Positions 10,968 to 21,425 of a stretch of DNA of 64,000 nucleotides are shown here, piece after piece. Made by a program: the position numbers and the translations under genes. Under the pieces are notes generated by a model that saw nothing but the letters and a program-made list of their open reading frames with translations, did not search any database and was not told the origin of the DNA. Origin of the DNA: Erinaceus europaeus (taxonomy: Eukaryota > Chordata > Mammalia > Eulipotyphla > Erinaceidae); assembly GCF_950295315.1 (NCBI RefSeq), contig NC_080175.1, positions 67,430,302 through 67,494,301 on the forward strand, read 5' to 3'. Within the stretch, counting starts at the first letter, position 1. Each line of letters begins with the position of its first letter.

Positions 10968-11265
10968 GGTCAGGCAGTGGTGCACCCAGTTGAGTGCACA
11001 CGTTATAGTGTGTCAGGACCCAGGTTTGAGTCCCCAGTCCTCACCTGCAGGGCAGAAGCTTCAAGAGCAGTAAAACAGTGCTGTCGGTCTCCCTCTCCCT
11101 TTTCTTCTCCCTCTCCCTTTCTACCCCCTTTCTCTGTCAAGTTCTTTCTGTTCTATCAGATACAAATAAATAAATATAAGGCTGTCTGGAGCTGTGACTT
11201 CATCGTGCAGGTGTTAAGTACCAACAATAACTCTGGTGGCAATTAAAAAACAAAAAAAGTTAAAA
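10968..11265 (+). mobile_element. SINE-I with module M
   Basis: Head 'gtcaggcagtggtgcaccca', B-box near 11021, long CT-rich body, A-rich spacer, then module M (11180-11240) and a short A-rich tail. Shows that module M can follow a SINE-I body. Confidence 0.8.
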
Positions 11266-11280
11266 TATATACATATATTT

Positions 11281-11395
11281 TAAAGGGAGAAGAAAGAGGA
11301 GGAGGAAGAGGGGGAGAGAAAGAGGAGGAGGAGGAAAAAGAGAGAGAGGAGAAGAAGGATGAGGAGGAGGAGGAGAAGGAGCAGGAGGAGACTCC
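11281..11395. repeat. (GGA)n-rich polypurine tract
   Basis: About 110 bases with almost no pyrimidine on the plus strand, just after the SINE-I tail, probably grown from it. Confidence 0.85.
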
Positions 11396-11539
11396 ACCAG
11401 GATACTCCAGCAGCAGCTTTTTCAAAGCCATATGGACACACACATGCTCACTGCAATAAAGCTGATTCGTTCACACTAACTCTTGGTCCCCTTTCACTAC
11501 ATATATTTACGTGAGGTGGATTTCTACCTCAAGAGGCAC

Positions 11540-11660
11540 TGGAGCAGCCAGGGATCTGGCTCAGCAGTAAAGCATAAAACTTGCTTGCCTTGAGTCACAA
11601 AGGAGTTTATTCCCCCGCACCACACAAGCTCTGGCTCTCTCCTCTCGCTGATAAATCAAC
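11540..11660 (+). mobile_element. SINE-VI-like remnant
   Basis: 'gatctggctcagcagtaaag' with a following decayed B-box area resembles the heads near 20.1, 29.2 and 33.8 kb. Weak match. Confidence 0.45.
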
Positions 11661-12170
11661 ACCCCATCATTACAAAGTAGAAGCTCTGACAGGGTGTGAG
11701 ATTGTTCTCTTTTCCTGTTCCAGAGCAAAACACGTGGCTTTGCTCACCTGGAGCCCTGGACACTGTACACTACCAAGTAGGACAGTGACAACTCTTCCAA
11801 TCACTAGACACCCATGGGACAGCTTTGAGGTTTCTAAGCATCACCTGAAGATAGAAAGAAATCAGCCATAGGCCCATCCTCAGGAAGAGACAGACATGGG
11901 AACAAAACAGATCACAACACGGCAGCCTGAACGCCAGGACACAACCTGCAGCCTGGGCAGAAGGAAGGATGTGATGGACTCCCTACCACAGCAGCTTCAC
12001 AGGGCTGACAAGAGCCAGAGAGAAGACTGTGTAGCACAGGTTGGGGAATCATTGGTTGAAGTGTTGTTTTCTAAAATGTAGGGGAGGAAGTGCTTAACGA
12101 CCAAATGATCTGAAAATGTCGTTTACCACATGGTTTATCTTTACTATTGGAGGTGCAGCCATAGACAAGT
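11661..12170. other. Unassigned DNA
   Basis: No repeat or exon recognised; short frames on the plus strand only. Confidence 0.4.
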
Positions 12171-12174
12171 TTCT

Positions 12175-12375
12175 TTTTTTAGTATTTATTTTATTTGAAG
12201 GGTTAGAGCAAAATTAAATGGATAGGGGAATAGAGAGGAAAGAAGAGAGACACTTGCAGCCCTGTTCCACCACCCATGAAGTATCCCCTTTGCAAATGAG
12301 ACTGGGGGCTTGAACCCACATCCTTGTACATGGTGAAGTGTATGCTCAGCTGGGTGCACCACTACCCGACCTGAT
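12175..12375 (-). mobile_element. SINE-I, antisense
   Basis: Tail at the left, middle block 'cctttgcaaatgagactggg' diverged, head ending near 12372. Similar short flanks (gacaagtttctt / gataaatttctt) suggest a worn target duplication. Confidence 0.75.
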
Positions 12376-12394
12376 AAATTTCTTAGTCTCCTCC

Positions 12395-12397
<3 letters not shown>

Positions 12398-12428
<31 letters not shown>
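12398..12428. repeat. (AC)n microsatellite
   Basis: About 15 perfect AC units. Confidence 0.9.
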
Positions 12429-12430
<2 letters not shown>

Positions 12431-12544
12431 GTCTAATAACTGGTAGAGCCCAGGCACAAGGAGACACCCAGTAACATTTAAATTATTAAATTCAGATATG
12501 GTGAAGAATATGTGTAAGAACAAAAGAAGATGAGTTAGCAAAAT

Positions 12545-12670
12545 AGCTTCCATGGATAGTGCCATGTACATGACCCAGGATCCAGCCTGGCCCCTACCAT
12601 ACTGAAGGAGGCTTCAGAGCTATCTTCTCACTCTATCTATCTCTGTCTCTGTCTCTGTCTCTCTTTCTGT
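12545..12670 (+). mobile_element. SINE-V
   Basis: 'catgtacatgacccaggatc' followed by 'ctgaaggaggcttc' and a CT-rich tail matches, in the opposite orientation, the SINE-V copies at 2.8 and 46.1 kb. Confidence 0.6.
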
Positions 12671-12707
12671 CTCAGTGTCTGGAAAGGAAAAAAGAGAAAG
12701 AAGGAAA

Positions 12708-12895
12708 AAGGGTGGGGGTGGGGGTAGATAGCATAATGGTTATGCCAAGAGACTCATGCCTGAGGCTCCAAAGTCCCAGGCTCAGTCTCCTGCACCACCA
12801 TAAGCCAAAGCTGAGCTGTGCTCTGGGGGAGAGAGAGAGAAGGGAGGGAGAGAATGGAGGGAGGGAGGGAAGGAAAAAGGAAAGAAAAACTGGGT
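12708..12895 (+). mobile_element. SINE-III with GA-rich tail
   Basis: Clear head 'gatagcataatggttatgcc' and end 'accataagccaaagctgagc', followed by a GA/GGGA tract at 12826-12888. Confidence 0.85.
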
Positions 12896-13018
12896 ATGAG
12901 CCCCCAGTTTCCACCAAGTGTCATGAGCAGTGAAGCAAGTGGGCAGGTGTTTCTTTTTCCCTATCTCCCTGTTTCCTTACAGTTCTTCTCCTATCAAATT
13001 AAGAAATAATAAATAGCA
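12896..13018 (+). mobile_element. SINE-I, 5'-truncated
   Basis: Begins at the B-box/middle boundary ('gagcccccagtttccaccaa'), keeps the CT-rich body and tail. Confidence 0.65.
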
Positions 13019-13046
13019 GCAAACAAGTATAAAGACCTAAAAAAAA

Positions 13047-13759
13047 AGTTGAACCTGAAATGGAATTGGAGTATTACACCAAAGTAAAAGACTCTGGGGT
13101 GGGTGGGTGGGTGGAGAGAATACAGGTCCATGAAAAATGATGAATGAAATAGTGGGGGTTGTATTGTCAAATGGGAATCTGGGGAATGTTATGCATGTAA
13201 AAAAAAAAAAAAGAAGTAGAAACGCAAAGCAGAAATTGACTGAGTTTGGAGTATGGCACCAAAGTAAGAAAGCAGAAGTACACTAGAGTTTGCAGTGAGT
13301 ACCTCCGTAATACTTCCTCTCCACTTTTCCAAGCTTTGGGTCCATGATTGCTCAACAATTTGTTTGACTTTGTATGTTAACTCTCTTTTCAGTCACCAGG
13401 TTCCAGGTGTCATCAGGATGCCGGCCAGACTTCCCTGGATTGAAGACCCCACCAATATGTCCTGGAGCTCAGCTTCCCCAGAGACCCACCCTACTAGGGA
13501 AAGAGAGAGGCAGACTGGGAGTATGGACCGACCAGTCAACGCCCATGTTCAGCGGGGAAGCAATTACAGAAGCCAGAACTTCTACCTTCTGCAACCCACA
13601 ATGACCCTGGGTCCATGCTCCCAGAGGGATAGAGAATGGGAAAATTATCGGGGGAGGGGGTGGGATATGGAGATTGGGTGGTGGGAATTGTGTGGAGTTG
13701 TACCCCTCCTACCCTATGGTTTTGTTAATTAATCCTTTCTTAAATAAAAAAATAAAAAA
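13047..13759 (+). mobile_element. Composite L1 3' end + X-element insertion
   Basis: A single ~15-bp target duplication (ataaagacctaaaaa at 13029-13043 and about 13760-13774) bounds the whole 713-bp block. The left part (13047-13213) is an L1 3' UTR of the type seen antisense at 7.6 kb and ends in its own A-run. The right part starts with another L1-like stretch ('gtatggcaccaaagtaag', about 13252) and runs into a full X-element 3' end with the final A-tail. This looks like read-through past a weak first poly(A) site (3' transduction) or an L1 with two 3' ends in tandem. Confidence 0.7.
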
Positions 13760-13959
13760 ATAAAGACCTAAAAAAGACACCATAAAGTACTTAATCAAAT
13801 ATTTTCTACTTAGACCTAGATACTGTCCTCACCTACTTCCTATTTCACTTCTCTTAGTCACTTTAAGTACAACCGTGTCGGATAAAACATGAACTACAAA
13901 AGCTGGATAAGGGCAAGAGGCTGGCATGCTTTAATGATGTTCCTTTTGGTCACTATCAG

Positions 13960-14440
13960 GCCACCCCATCATCTGGGGCCCTAGTCAGGGAATCTTGGTA
14001 TTCCCACATAGATATGATGGACCTAGACCTCTAACAATTTGTTCTGCTTTATATCTTAATGCTTTTTCAGCCACCAAGTTGCAGATCCTTCCATGAGGCC
14101 AACCTGACTTCCCTAGGAAGGTGACCTCACCAGTGTATACTGGAACCCCACCTCTCCAGAGCCCTGCCCCACTAGGGAAAGATAGAAACAGGCTGGGAGT
14201 ATAGATCGACATGCCAATGCCCATGTTCAGTGGAGAGGCAATTACGGAATCCAGACCTTTCACCTTTTACACACCATAAAGATCTATGGTTCATACTCCC
14301 AGAGGGATAAAGAATAAGGACCTGCCAATGGAGAGGATGGGATAACGGAACTCTGGTAGTGGGAATTGTGTGGAATTCTTATCCTACAATCTTGTCAATC
14401 ATTATTGAATAAATTAAAAATTACATTAAAAAGAAATAAT
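13960..14440 (+). mobile_element. X-element, older diverged copy
   Basis: Blocks 'ctgctttatatcttaatgct' (14044), 'ggcaattacggaatccagac' and 'ctcccagagggataaagaat' mark the family. It ends in an A-rich tail near 14420-14440. Confidence 0.8.
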
Positions 14441-16015
14441 AAATATTTTAAATTAAAGAAAAGATAAAGAAGACAAAAGACAAATGCTTTTCTAGCAGGA
14501 AGCTGCTGTCTTGCATTCTCTGTTTCCCAAAGGGAAAGAGGAAGTCAGAGAAAAGAATATCTTTGTGGCACAAGCTACCTGGAGAAGACATATTACTAAT
14601 TACTTGTTGAGTGAATTCCAGTCTTCTTCCAGATAAAAGCCAATGGTGAAATCAATGAGTCCTTCCATTTGCATGACAGATGAGGCTACTGGGGGTAAAC
14701 AGATGACATTCTTCAAGTTTTTTTTATATCAGTGAAAGCTTTAGAAATTGGGTGATTGTGTTCATTTTGTTAGATCCCCAAGTGGAAAAATTAAGATCTG
14801 CTGACTATACTTTGTAAAACTACTCTTAAGAAAACTACAAAATAAATCCCACCTACTATTTAAAAATGAAATGTTACTAGTTCTAATACAACAGCATGTG
14901 TTTGCTCCAGCTGAAAAATTAAAATAAAAAGATCAAGTGAGAAGGGGATGGGGGAAGACAGACAAGATCAGTAGGGAATCTCAGCTCGCTTAACCAGGCA
15001 GGTCCCTGCATAGGAACACATTCAGCCACTAGGCAGGAGAGTCCTCTGTTAATTCCAGAGGCTGTTATTCCTATGAGCAGGGGGATCGAGGAAAAAGGAA
15101 GAAACAGACAGAAGGGTCAGCTAATACTTTCTCAAATGTCACTAGTGTCACTGTAAAGCTGCCACAAGACACTCCCCTACCATAGTCTTCATCGTCACAC
15201 TTTGATTGGTCCTTCCCCAAGCTGGGGCCATGGGATTTCATGTCTGGTTTCCTCTGAGGCAGTGAGGCTGTGTCGGAGAGTATGGGAGAAGCACTGGTGG
15301 AAAGGCTTGTTTGTCCAGGGTTCACAGGAGGAGTGAAGTTCATGCTGTGCCCCAGGAAAGCAAAGTGTCATGTCCTACTGCCAAGGGGTTGCATCATTTC
15401 TTAACTTTCCGGAAGACTGGACGTCTGGGAGGTCATCTGTGTTTATTTGGTGAAGTTGGGCCTACCAGGAAATGTGTGGGGACAGGAGATATTTTGGGCC
15501 CAGGAGACTCTCACTTTAGAAGCTGACCCCAGCAGCCTGCGCCCTGAGCCGTCTCTAAGGGCAGCTGCAGAAAAAGCATGAGCAAGGCTTTCTGGCTGCA
15601 CGCACTGGGCCACGTACAGAATCCTGCTGCCAAGCAGAGACTAGAACCAGATGACAAAGCCGAGAGAAGCAGCCGCAATGCACTAACTCTCTGAGAAACA
15701 CACCCACAGGCTCCTCCTCTCAGATCTATCCCTGGGAATGCTGCATAAACACTCACCAATCCATATTAATGAAAGCTGGACTTAGACCTGAGAAGATGAT
15801 TCTTTTTCCTACAAAATTATTCATGTCAGACTTCTTGAAAGACATAGTGGAATTACTTCAACAAGTAAGGGGGAAAAAAGTCTTTATGGGAATGATTTTT
15901 TAGCATACAGTTTGACAAATGTCATTAATGACCCTCCCAACCTACACCAACTTATTTTTCAACCAAAAGGGGGAAAAAAACACATATTCACTTACATTAG
16001 ATTGATTCATTGACT
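14441..16015. other. Repeat-poor segment of about 1.6 kb
   Basis: No repeat family, RNA gene or exon recognised. The 15.06-15.78 kb part is GC-richer, with short frames on both strands and no known motif. One of the longest apparently unique stretches in the window. Confidence 0.45.
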
Positions 16016-16017
16016 TT

Positions 16018-16178
16018 AAAAAATATATTTTATTTACTTTTTATTTTGATAAGAGAGACAGACAGAGAACAGAGCACTGATCAGTTCTGGCTTACAGTGG
16101 CGCTGGTGACTGAACCTGGGACTTTGGAGTCCCAGGCAGGAAAGTCTTTTGCAGAACCATTATGCTCTCCCCAGCCTT
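16018..16178 (-). mobile_element. SINE-III, antisense
   Basis: 'agagcactgatcagttctgg' (16071) to 'agaaccattatgctctcccc' (16153) is a SINE-III on the minus strand with its tail to the left. Confidence 0.8.
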
Positions 16179-16293
16179 CATTCGTTTATTTTTATGAGAA
16201 AGCTCAACTGGGATAGATGGACTACTGGGGATCGAACCCGGGTCCTCAAGCATGTAGGTCCTATGCTGTATCACGCTGAGCACTCTCCCCAGC
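16179..16293 (-). mobile_element. SINE-IV-like element, antisense
   Basis: 'ggggatcgaacccgggtcct' (16227) is a tRNA-like B-box on the minus strand; the rest resembles diverged SINE-IV. Confidence 0.6.
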
Positions 16294-16544
16294 ATGAATG
16301 GGCATTTAATTTGTCTGAAGTGTGTGAAAACACTGGCAGGTGGGTCCAGCTGGTGAGACAGCAGCAATGATTGATGGCATTGCTGGGCAGTTCCATGCTC
16401 AACACTGTCCACACATCCCCTCCCTGCAGGGAGCTGATGGCCTGGAGGGCCAGCTGCAGGCCCCTAAGTCCATAGGTTTATTTTTCAATGGCATGGACAC
16501 ATTCATCTTGCAAGTGTCGTATCTGCATCTTTGCTCTTTTAATT

Positions 16545-16895
16545 CTTTTTTTTCCCCTTACTGGGGGGATTAATGGCTTACAGTTGACAGTCAAATACAA
16601 TAGTTGGTACACGTGTAACATTTCTGTTTTCCACATAACATTCTAACCTCCCACCCCACCTAGATCCTCCTCCACCATCATGTTCCAGGACCTAGACACT
16701 CCCCCCACCCCAGTCCTTTACTTTGGTGCTTATATAGCAAATCCAGTCCAAGTTCTGCTTTGTGTTTGCCCTTCTGTTCTTATTTTCCAACTTCTGCCTA
16801 TGATGAAATCATCCCATATTCATCCTCTTCTGGCTCATCTTACTTAACATGATTTCTTCAAGCTCCACCCAAGATGAGGTGAAGAAGGTGAATTA
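16545..16895 (-). mobile_element. L1 3' end, antisense
   Basis: Same L1 3' UTR as at 7.64 kb ('ggggggattaatggcttaca' at 16563), running into ORF2-end sequence ('catgatttcttcaagctcca' at 16848). Confidence 0.8.
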
Positions 16896-17095
16896 ATCTA
16901 ATTTTTTTAATGGGAGGATTAGTGGTTTATAGTCAACAGTAAATACAGTTGCTGGTACATGTGTAAAATTCCTCAGTTTTATGCAAAAGACTCTCGCCCC
17001 CAGTCTGGGTCCTCCTCCACCATCATGCATCAGGATCTGAAAGTCCTCCCCTCCCACTACAAAGTCCTTTACTTTGGTGCAATACACCAACTTTA
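16896..17095 (-). mobile_element. Second L1 3' UTR copy, antisense
   Basis: A further, shorter copy of the same 3' UTR begins at 'atgggaggattagtggttta' (16910) directly after the first, implying one L1 end inserted beside or within the other. Confidence 0.75.
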
Positions 17096-17129
17096 AAAAT
17101 ACATATTTTATCATTTTTATTTTAATGTT

Positions 17130-17403
17130 TTATTATTTTTAATATTTATTTATTCCCTTTTGTTGTCCTTGTTTTATTGTTGTAGTTATTGTTATTCTTG
17201 ATGTCATCATTGTTGGATAGGACAGAAAGAAATGGAGAGAGGAGGGGAAGACAGAGAGGGCAAGAGAAAGATAGACACCTGCAGACCTGCTTCACCGCTT
17301 GTGAAGTGACTCCCCTGCAGATGGGTAGCCAGGGGCTCGAAATTACACTGGTCCTTGCTCTTTGCTTCACCTGCGCTTAACCCACTGCGCTACCGCCCAA
17401 CTC
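17130..17403 (-). mobile_element. SINE-II, antisense
   Basis: Complete antisense copy: tail 'tattcccttttgttgtcctt', body, middle, decayed B-box near 17338 and head 'taacccactgcgctaccgcc' at 17377. Confidence 0.85.
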
Positions 17404-17712
17404 CCTGTTTTATTACTTTTATTTTAATGAAAAAGATACAGACAGAGAGGGGACTTCTGGAGGCAGGACTACAGAGTAGCAGCAGCTGTGCTTTGCTCTC
17501 CCCGGTCAACTAGGAAGAGCAAAGAAGATCACCTGAGAACACAAGATGTGACTGGGATTATTTTGGGAACTCAAAAGTCACAGGTGAGAGACAGACAGAG
17601 AATGAGACAAGAGCACTGCTCAGCTCTGCCATATTATGGTGCAGGGGATAGACCTTGCAGCTCCAGGCAGGAAAATATTTTTGCATAACCATTATGCTAT
17701 CTCCCCAGCATC
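17404..17712 (-). mobile_element. SINE-III split by an insertion, antisense
   Basis: Tail side at 17405-17448 and body at 17585-17712 ('agcactgctcagctctgcca' to 'cattatgctatctccccagc') belong to one SINE-III, interrupted by unrelated DNA. Confidence 0.75.
17451..17585. other. ~135-bp unidentified insertion
   Basis: Sits inside a SINE-III. Similar 'acagacagaga' stretches occur on both sides (about 17438 and 17592). No A-tail. It could be an L1 5'-UTR-like fragment, but I cannot confirm that. Confidence 0.5.
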
Positions 17713-18477
17713 TTTGCTATATTTTATATCGTCCATGTCTTCCCTGTCTTCTTCCTTGACTAGCATAGAGGTCCCTTCCTCCTCCTCCCTCCTTCATCTT
17801 TCCACACAGTTTTGGGGAGACTGGGAAGGTGCTTGAAAATATCATTTCCATCTTGGTGTTTCTTTCTGCACAGCCCTGCACATCCCTGAGAACACAGCCA
17901 CCGCCCTGAACATTTGCCTGGAAAACTCACGTCCTTCTCGGTTGTGAATAAAGCTGCAATGTTCTTTCTCCCCAGGGCCACCCCTCCACACACACACTTC
18001 ACAGGTGTGCATCTTAAGAGCCAGCAACATCTGTGAGAAGGGAGGGAGGGAACCCCACAATGTTCCAACTCCACATGCAACATCTTTTCAGAAGGCAAAA
18101 GGAGAGAAAAACTGAGGGACCTGCCAAGACCTTGTGTAAAAACCAACTTCCCTGTGGAATGATGGAAACGTTTGCAAGAGCTGTTTCCCCAGGGCTGGAG
18201 GCCTCAAGGATCATGGGGCCCAAGCGCAGTGCTAGAACGCAACTGACAGAGGCAGACTCTCCCCAGGTCAGGGTGAGCCAGAGAGAATGAAGCCACATGC
18301 AGACAGGAGGTGAGGGAAAGGACATGTCTCCAGGAGGGGGCTACCCTTGGGTGAGCCTGCATTCGATCTGTGCCTTAGATCTGCTCACTGCCCTGGGGGT
18401 GTTGCCATCCTCTCTATGTACTTTGTCCAGATAAAAGAGGCATCTGGGATGCTGCCATTGGAAAAATACATTGATCC
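17713..18477. other. Unassigned DNA
   Basis: No repeat or exon recognised; frames at 17760-18325 (minus) have no known domain. Confidence 0.4.
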
Positions 18478-18489
18478 ACCTCCCTTCTT

Positions 18490-18798
18490 TTTTTCTTTTT
18501 TTATAAAATATTATTTTTTTATATTTATTTTCCTTTTTGTTGCCCTTATTTTTTTATTGTTGTGGTAGTTATTATTGTTATTGATGTTGTCATTGTTGGA
18601 TAGAACAGAGAGAAATGGAGAGAGGAGGGGAAGACAAAGAGGGGGAGAGAAAGATAGACACCTGCAGACCTGCTTCACCACCTGTGAAGCAACTCCCCTG
18701 CAGGTGGGGAGCCAGGGGCTCGAACTAGGATCCTTGCACAGGTCCTTGTGCTTTGCGCTACATGCATTTAACCCGCTGCACTACAGCTTGACTCCCCT
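18490..18798 (-). mobile_element. SINE-II, antisense, with target duplication
   Basis: Flanked by acctcccttctt at 18478-18489 and 18799-18810. Full-length, from T-rich tail end to head. Confidence 0.9.
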
Positions 18799-18810
18799 AC
18801 CTCCCTTCTT

Positions 18811-19180
18811 AACTGATGGGAGAAAGTGCCAGCCCATCAGTGTCCAAACCCCCACCCAATGCAGTGCTGGCAAATTTGACCAATGAACGCTTCTTCACCT
18901 TCAGCCCCGCAAGCCTGTACAGATTTCTAGAGTATCTCCTCCTCTTCCCTTAGCATTTGTACATCCTTTCACCCAGATGGTGAAAAGAAAAACAAAAAAC
19001 AGCTCCCTTTCCCATCTGGCCCATCCTGTGTGGCTTTGAACAGGCGACACTACAGTTGGCTTGGCCTAAGTGGAAGCTGCTTTTCTCTTTGTTACAGGAG
19101 GGGAGGGAGAGGACAGAGGTGTCACAGGCTTTCTAGCCCCAACACCTGAAGCAAGGAGGACGTTTTCCTTGATGTCTTTT
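18811..19180. other. Unassigned DNA
   Basis: No feature recognised. Confidence 0.4.
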
Positions 19181-19182
19181 TC

Positions 19183-19332
19183 TCTTTCTTTTAAAGATGT
19201 ATTTGTTATTTATGGGAAAGATAGGAGAGAGAAATAACCAGACCACTCTGGTACATGTGTTACTGGGGATTCAACTCAGCACCTCATGCTTGAGAGTCCA
19301 AGGCTTTATTCACTGTGCCACCTCCCAGACCA
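19183..19332 (-). mobile_element. SINE-IV, antisense
   Basis: 'cacctcatgcttgagagtcc' (19281) and 'cactgtgccacctcccagac' (19311) are SINE-IV on the minus strand. Confidence 0.85.
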
Positions 19333-19575
19333 CACCCTTCCTTCCTTCCTTCCTCCCTTCTTCTTTTTCTTCTTCTCCTCCTCCTCCTCCTCCTTCTTCT
19401 CTCTCTCTCTCTCTCTCTCTTCCTTTCCTTCTCTATCTTTCTTTCTCTATCTCCCCTATCTCTGCCTTTCTCTTTTTCTCTCCTGCAGGTGAGGACCAGG
19501 GAATCAAACTCAGGACCCTGGGGATGGCAACAGGTAAGCTTTACCACTCTACTGGGTAAACCACCAGCCAGTCCT
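19333..19575 (-). mobile_element. SINE-I with expanded pyrimidine tract, antisense
   Basis: Right end has the SINE-I middle 'cctgcaggtgaggaccaggg' and head. The body and tail have become a CT/CTC/TTCC tract of about 150 bases (19335-19485). Confidence 0.7.
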
Positions 19576-19689
19576 TGTCTGTGATTCTCTTTCCCTTTAA
19601 AAGTCACCTCTCATATTCTGAACATTCCCTGAACTTAAAGCTTTGGATGTCTTTCTGTCTGCCTGGGAGACGGGGTGTGCAAGGTCTTG

Positions 19690-19912
19690 TAAGGCCTGAG
19701 CAGGTGGCTCACACAGGAGAGCGCACCCATCATCACTTGCAAGTCCAGGGCAACACATAGGGATGTCTGCGGATGTAGGCACTTCACTAACAGTGGTGCT
19801 ATGCTGTGGCATCTCCCCTTCGCTCTCTCTCTCTCTCTGTGTCTGTGTGTGTGTGCGTGCACGCGTGTGTGTTTGTGCGTGTATGTGTGCATGTGTGTTT
19901 GTGTGTGTGATT
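19690..19912 (+). mobile_element. SINE-VI with (TG)n
   Basis: tRNA-like head 'gagcaggtggctcacacagg' followed by CT run and a mixed TG/CG alternating purine-pyrimidine tract at 19836-19911. Confidence 0.6.
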
Positions 19913-20094
19913 TACCCTTTGTCAGAAGAAGAAAAAATAATAGCTTCCAGGAGAAGTAGAGTCATGCAGACACTGAGCCTCAGGGATAACCCTAGTGACT
20001 ATGAAGGAGGAGGAGGAGGAAAGGAAGAGGAAGAAGAGTGTTCAAGGTCTGCCTACTGAGGACCTGGGAATCTGAGTAAGAAAGATGCCCAAGG

Positions 20095-20250
20095 GCCTGG
20101 GAAATGGCTCAGCAAGCAGAGTGCATGTCTAGCTATCATGAGAAGGTATGTTAGACTCCCCAGCTGGACAGGGATAGCACCAGGGCATGTCCATGGGTGT
20201 AAAGCAACATGATAAAGTCTCTCTCTTGCTTCTGCCAAATCCAATGCCTA
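20095..20250 (+). mobile_element. SINE-VI
   Basis: 'tgggaaatggctcagcaagc' head and CT-rich end. A solo LTR was later inserted immediately downstream. Confidence 0.55.
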
Positions 20251-20265
20251 AAAAACATAGACTAG

Positions 20266-20591
20266 TGTCATTAAAGTTCGGGGCTCCAGCTGGCTGGGCT
20301 AGCTTCGCGGTGGAAGACAGAGACGACCAGAGACACATGGCTGGGCAGAGAGGCTTTATTAATGAGCAGGCAAACATGTGCTCTCCTGTCTTTCTGCTCT
20401 GGCAGCAGAGAGAGACCCTTAAACTAATCACCACACACATTTGTCCTCCATCCCCTCACGCGGCCGTGCCAAGAACTCTGGAACTACGTAGCATAGGGGG
20501 CGGGGAGAAAGAGAGGCGTGAAACTAGCAAGAGCCAAACCAATTCTCCTGGTGGGGGGGGAAGGAGACCAAACCAATATGAAACAGCAACA
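20266..20591 (-). mobile_element. Solo LTR of an endogenous retrovirus, antisense
   Basis: The 326-bp element begins TG and ends CA and is flanked by an exact 6-bp duplication gactag (20260-20265 and 20592-20597), as expected of integrase-mediated insertion; 6 bp is typical of ERVK-like groups. On the minus strand it has a GC-box-like stretch (near 20500) and an AATAAA signal (20355-20360 on plus) about 90 bases before its 3' end, consistent with a U3-R-U5 order. No internal retroviral genes are present, so it arose by recombination between two LTRs. Intact ends suggest a fairly recent insertion. Confidence 0.85.
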
Positions 20592-20674
20592 GACTAGAAA
20601 CTGACCTGAGGAGATAGCTCCAAGGTGTTGCACATGGGTGAGGTCTGGGGCTCATTACCTGGCAAGAAGTGAAA

Positions 20675-20830
20675 AGTGGTAAGCCTGGGTGAGCACATGT
20701 GCTACCATGCATAAGGATCTGGGTTCGAACCCTTGGTCCCCACCTACAGGAGGGAAGTTTCAGGAACAGTGAAGCAGGGCTGATGTTTCTCCTTCTCTCT
20801 GCCTCTTTCCATATCTAGCTCTGTCTCTCG
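20675..20830 (+). mobile_element. SINE-I, head-damaged
   Basis: B-box 'gggttcgaacccttggtccc' at 20721 and SINE-I middle are clear; head and tail are partial. Confidence 0.75.
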
Positions 20831-21425
20831 CATCCTTCTCTATTTGGATTATCTCACTCAGTATGATGTCCTCAAGTTTCATTCAAGAGGATGCAAAGAG
20901 ACTACATCATCATTTTTAATAGCCAAGTAGTATTCTATTGTGTATACATACCACAATGTTTTTAGCCACTCATCTGATGTTGGACATCTGGGTTGGTTCC
21001 AGATTCTGTCAATTACAAACTGTGCTGCTATGAACATAGGTATACACAGATTTCTTCTGATACATGTTTCTTATTTATTTATTTATTTATTTATTATCTT
21101 TATTTATTGGATAGCAACAGCCAGAAATCAAGAGGGAGGGGGTGATAGAGAGGGAGAGAGACAGAGAGGCATCTGCAGCCCTGCTTCACCATATGTAAAG
21201 CTTTCCCCCTGCAGGTGGGAACTGGGGCCTCGAACCCGGGTCTTTGAGCATTGTAATACATGCGCTCAACCAGATGCACCACCACCGGCCCCTGATAAGT
21301 GTTTCTGTTGTGTAAACCACCAGGACAGAAATTGCTGGGTAGCAGAATGGGTCCATTTCTAGTGTCCTGATAAGTCTCTAGATTACTTTCCACAATGCTT
21401 GAACCATTTTGCACTCCTGGTGCCC
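20831..21425 (-). mobile_element. L1 ORF2-end, antisense, split by a SINE
   Basis: 'agccaagtagtattctattg' (20921), 'tgtgctgctatgaacatagg' (21022) then, after the SINE, 'gacagaaattgctgggtagc' (21324) and 'ctttccacaatgcttgaacc' (21387), in correct L1 antisense order. Confidence 0.8.
21070..21292 (-). mobile_element. SINE-I nested in the L1, antisense
   Basis: Complete antisense SINE-I from 'ttatctttatttattggata' to 'gatgcaccaccaccggcccc'. Flanks 'gatacatgtttct' and 'gataagtgtttct' look like a worn target duplication. Confidence 0.85.

Noticed and set aside
10441..11001. 186-codon minus-strand open frame, the longest in the window
   Set aside because: It crosses a (TC)n run, a T-run and the start of a SINE-I; residue content is low-complexity and no domain is visible.
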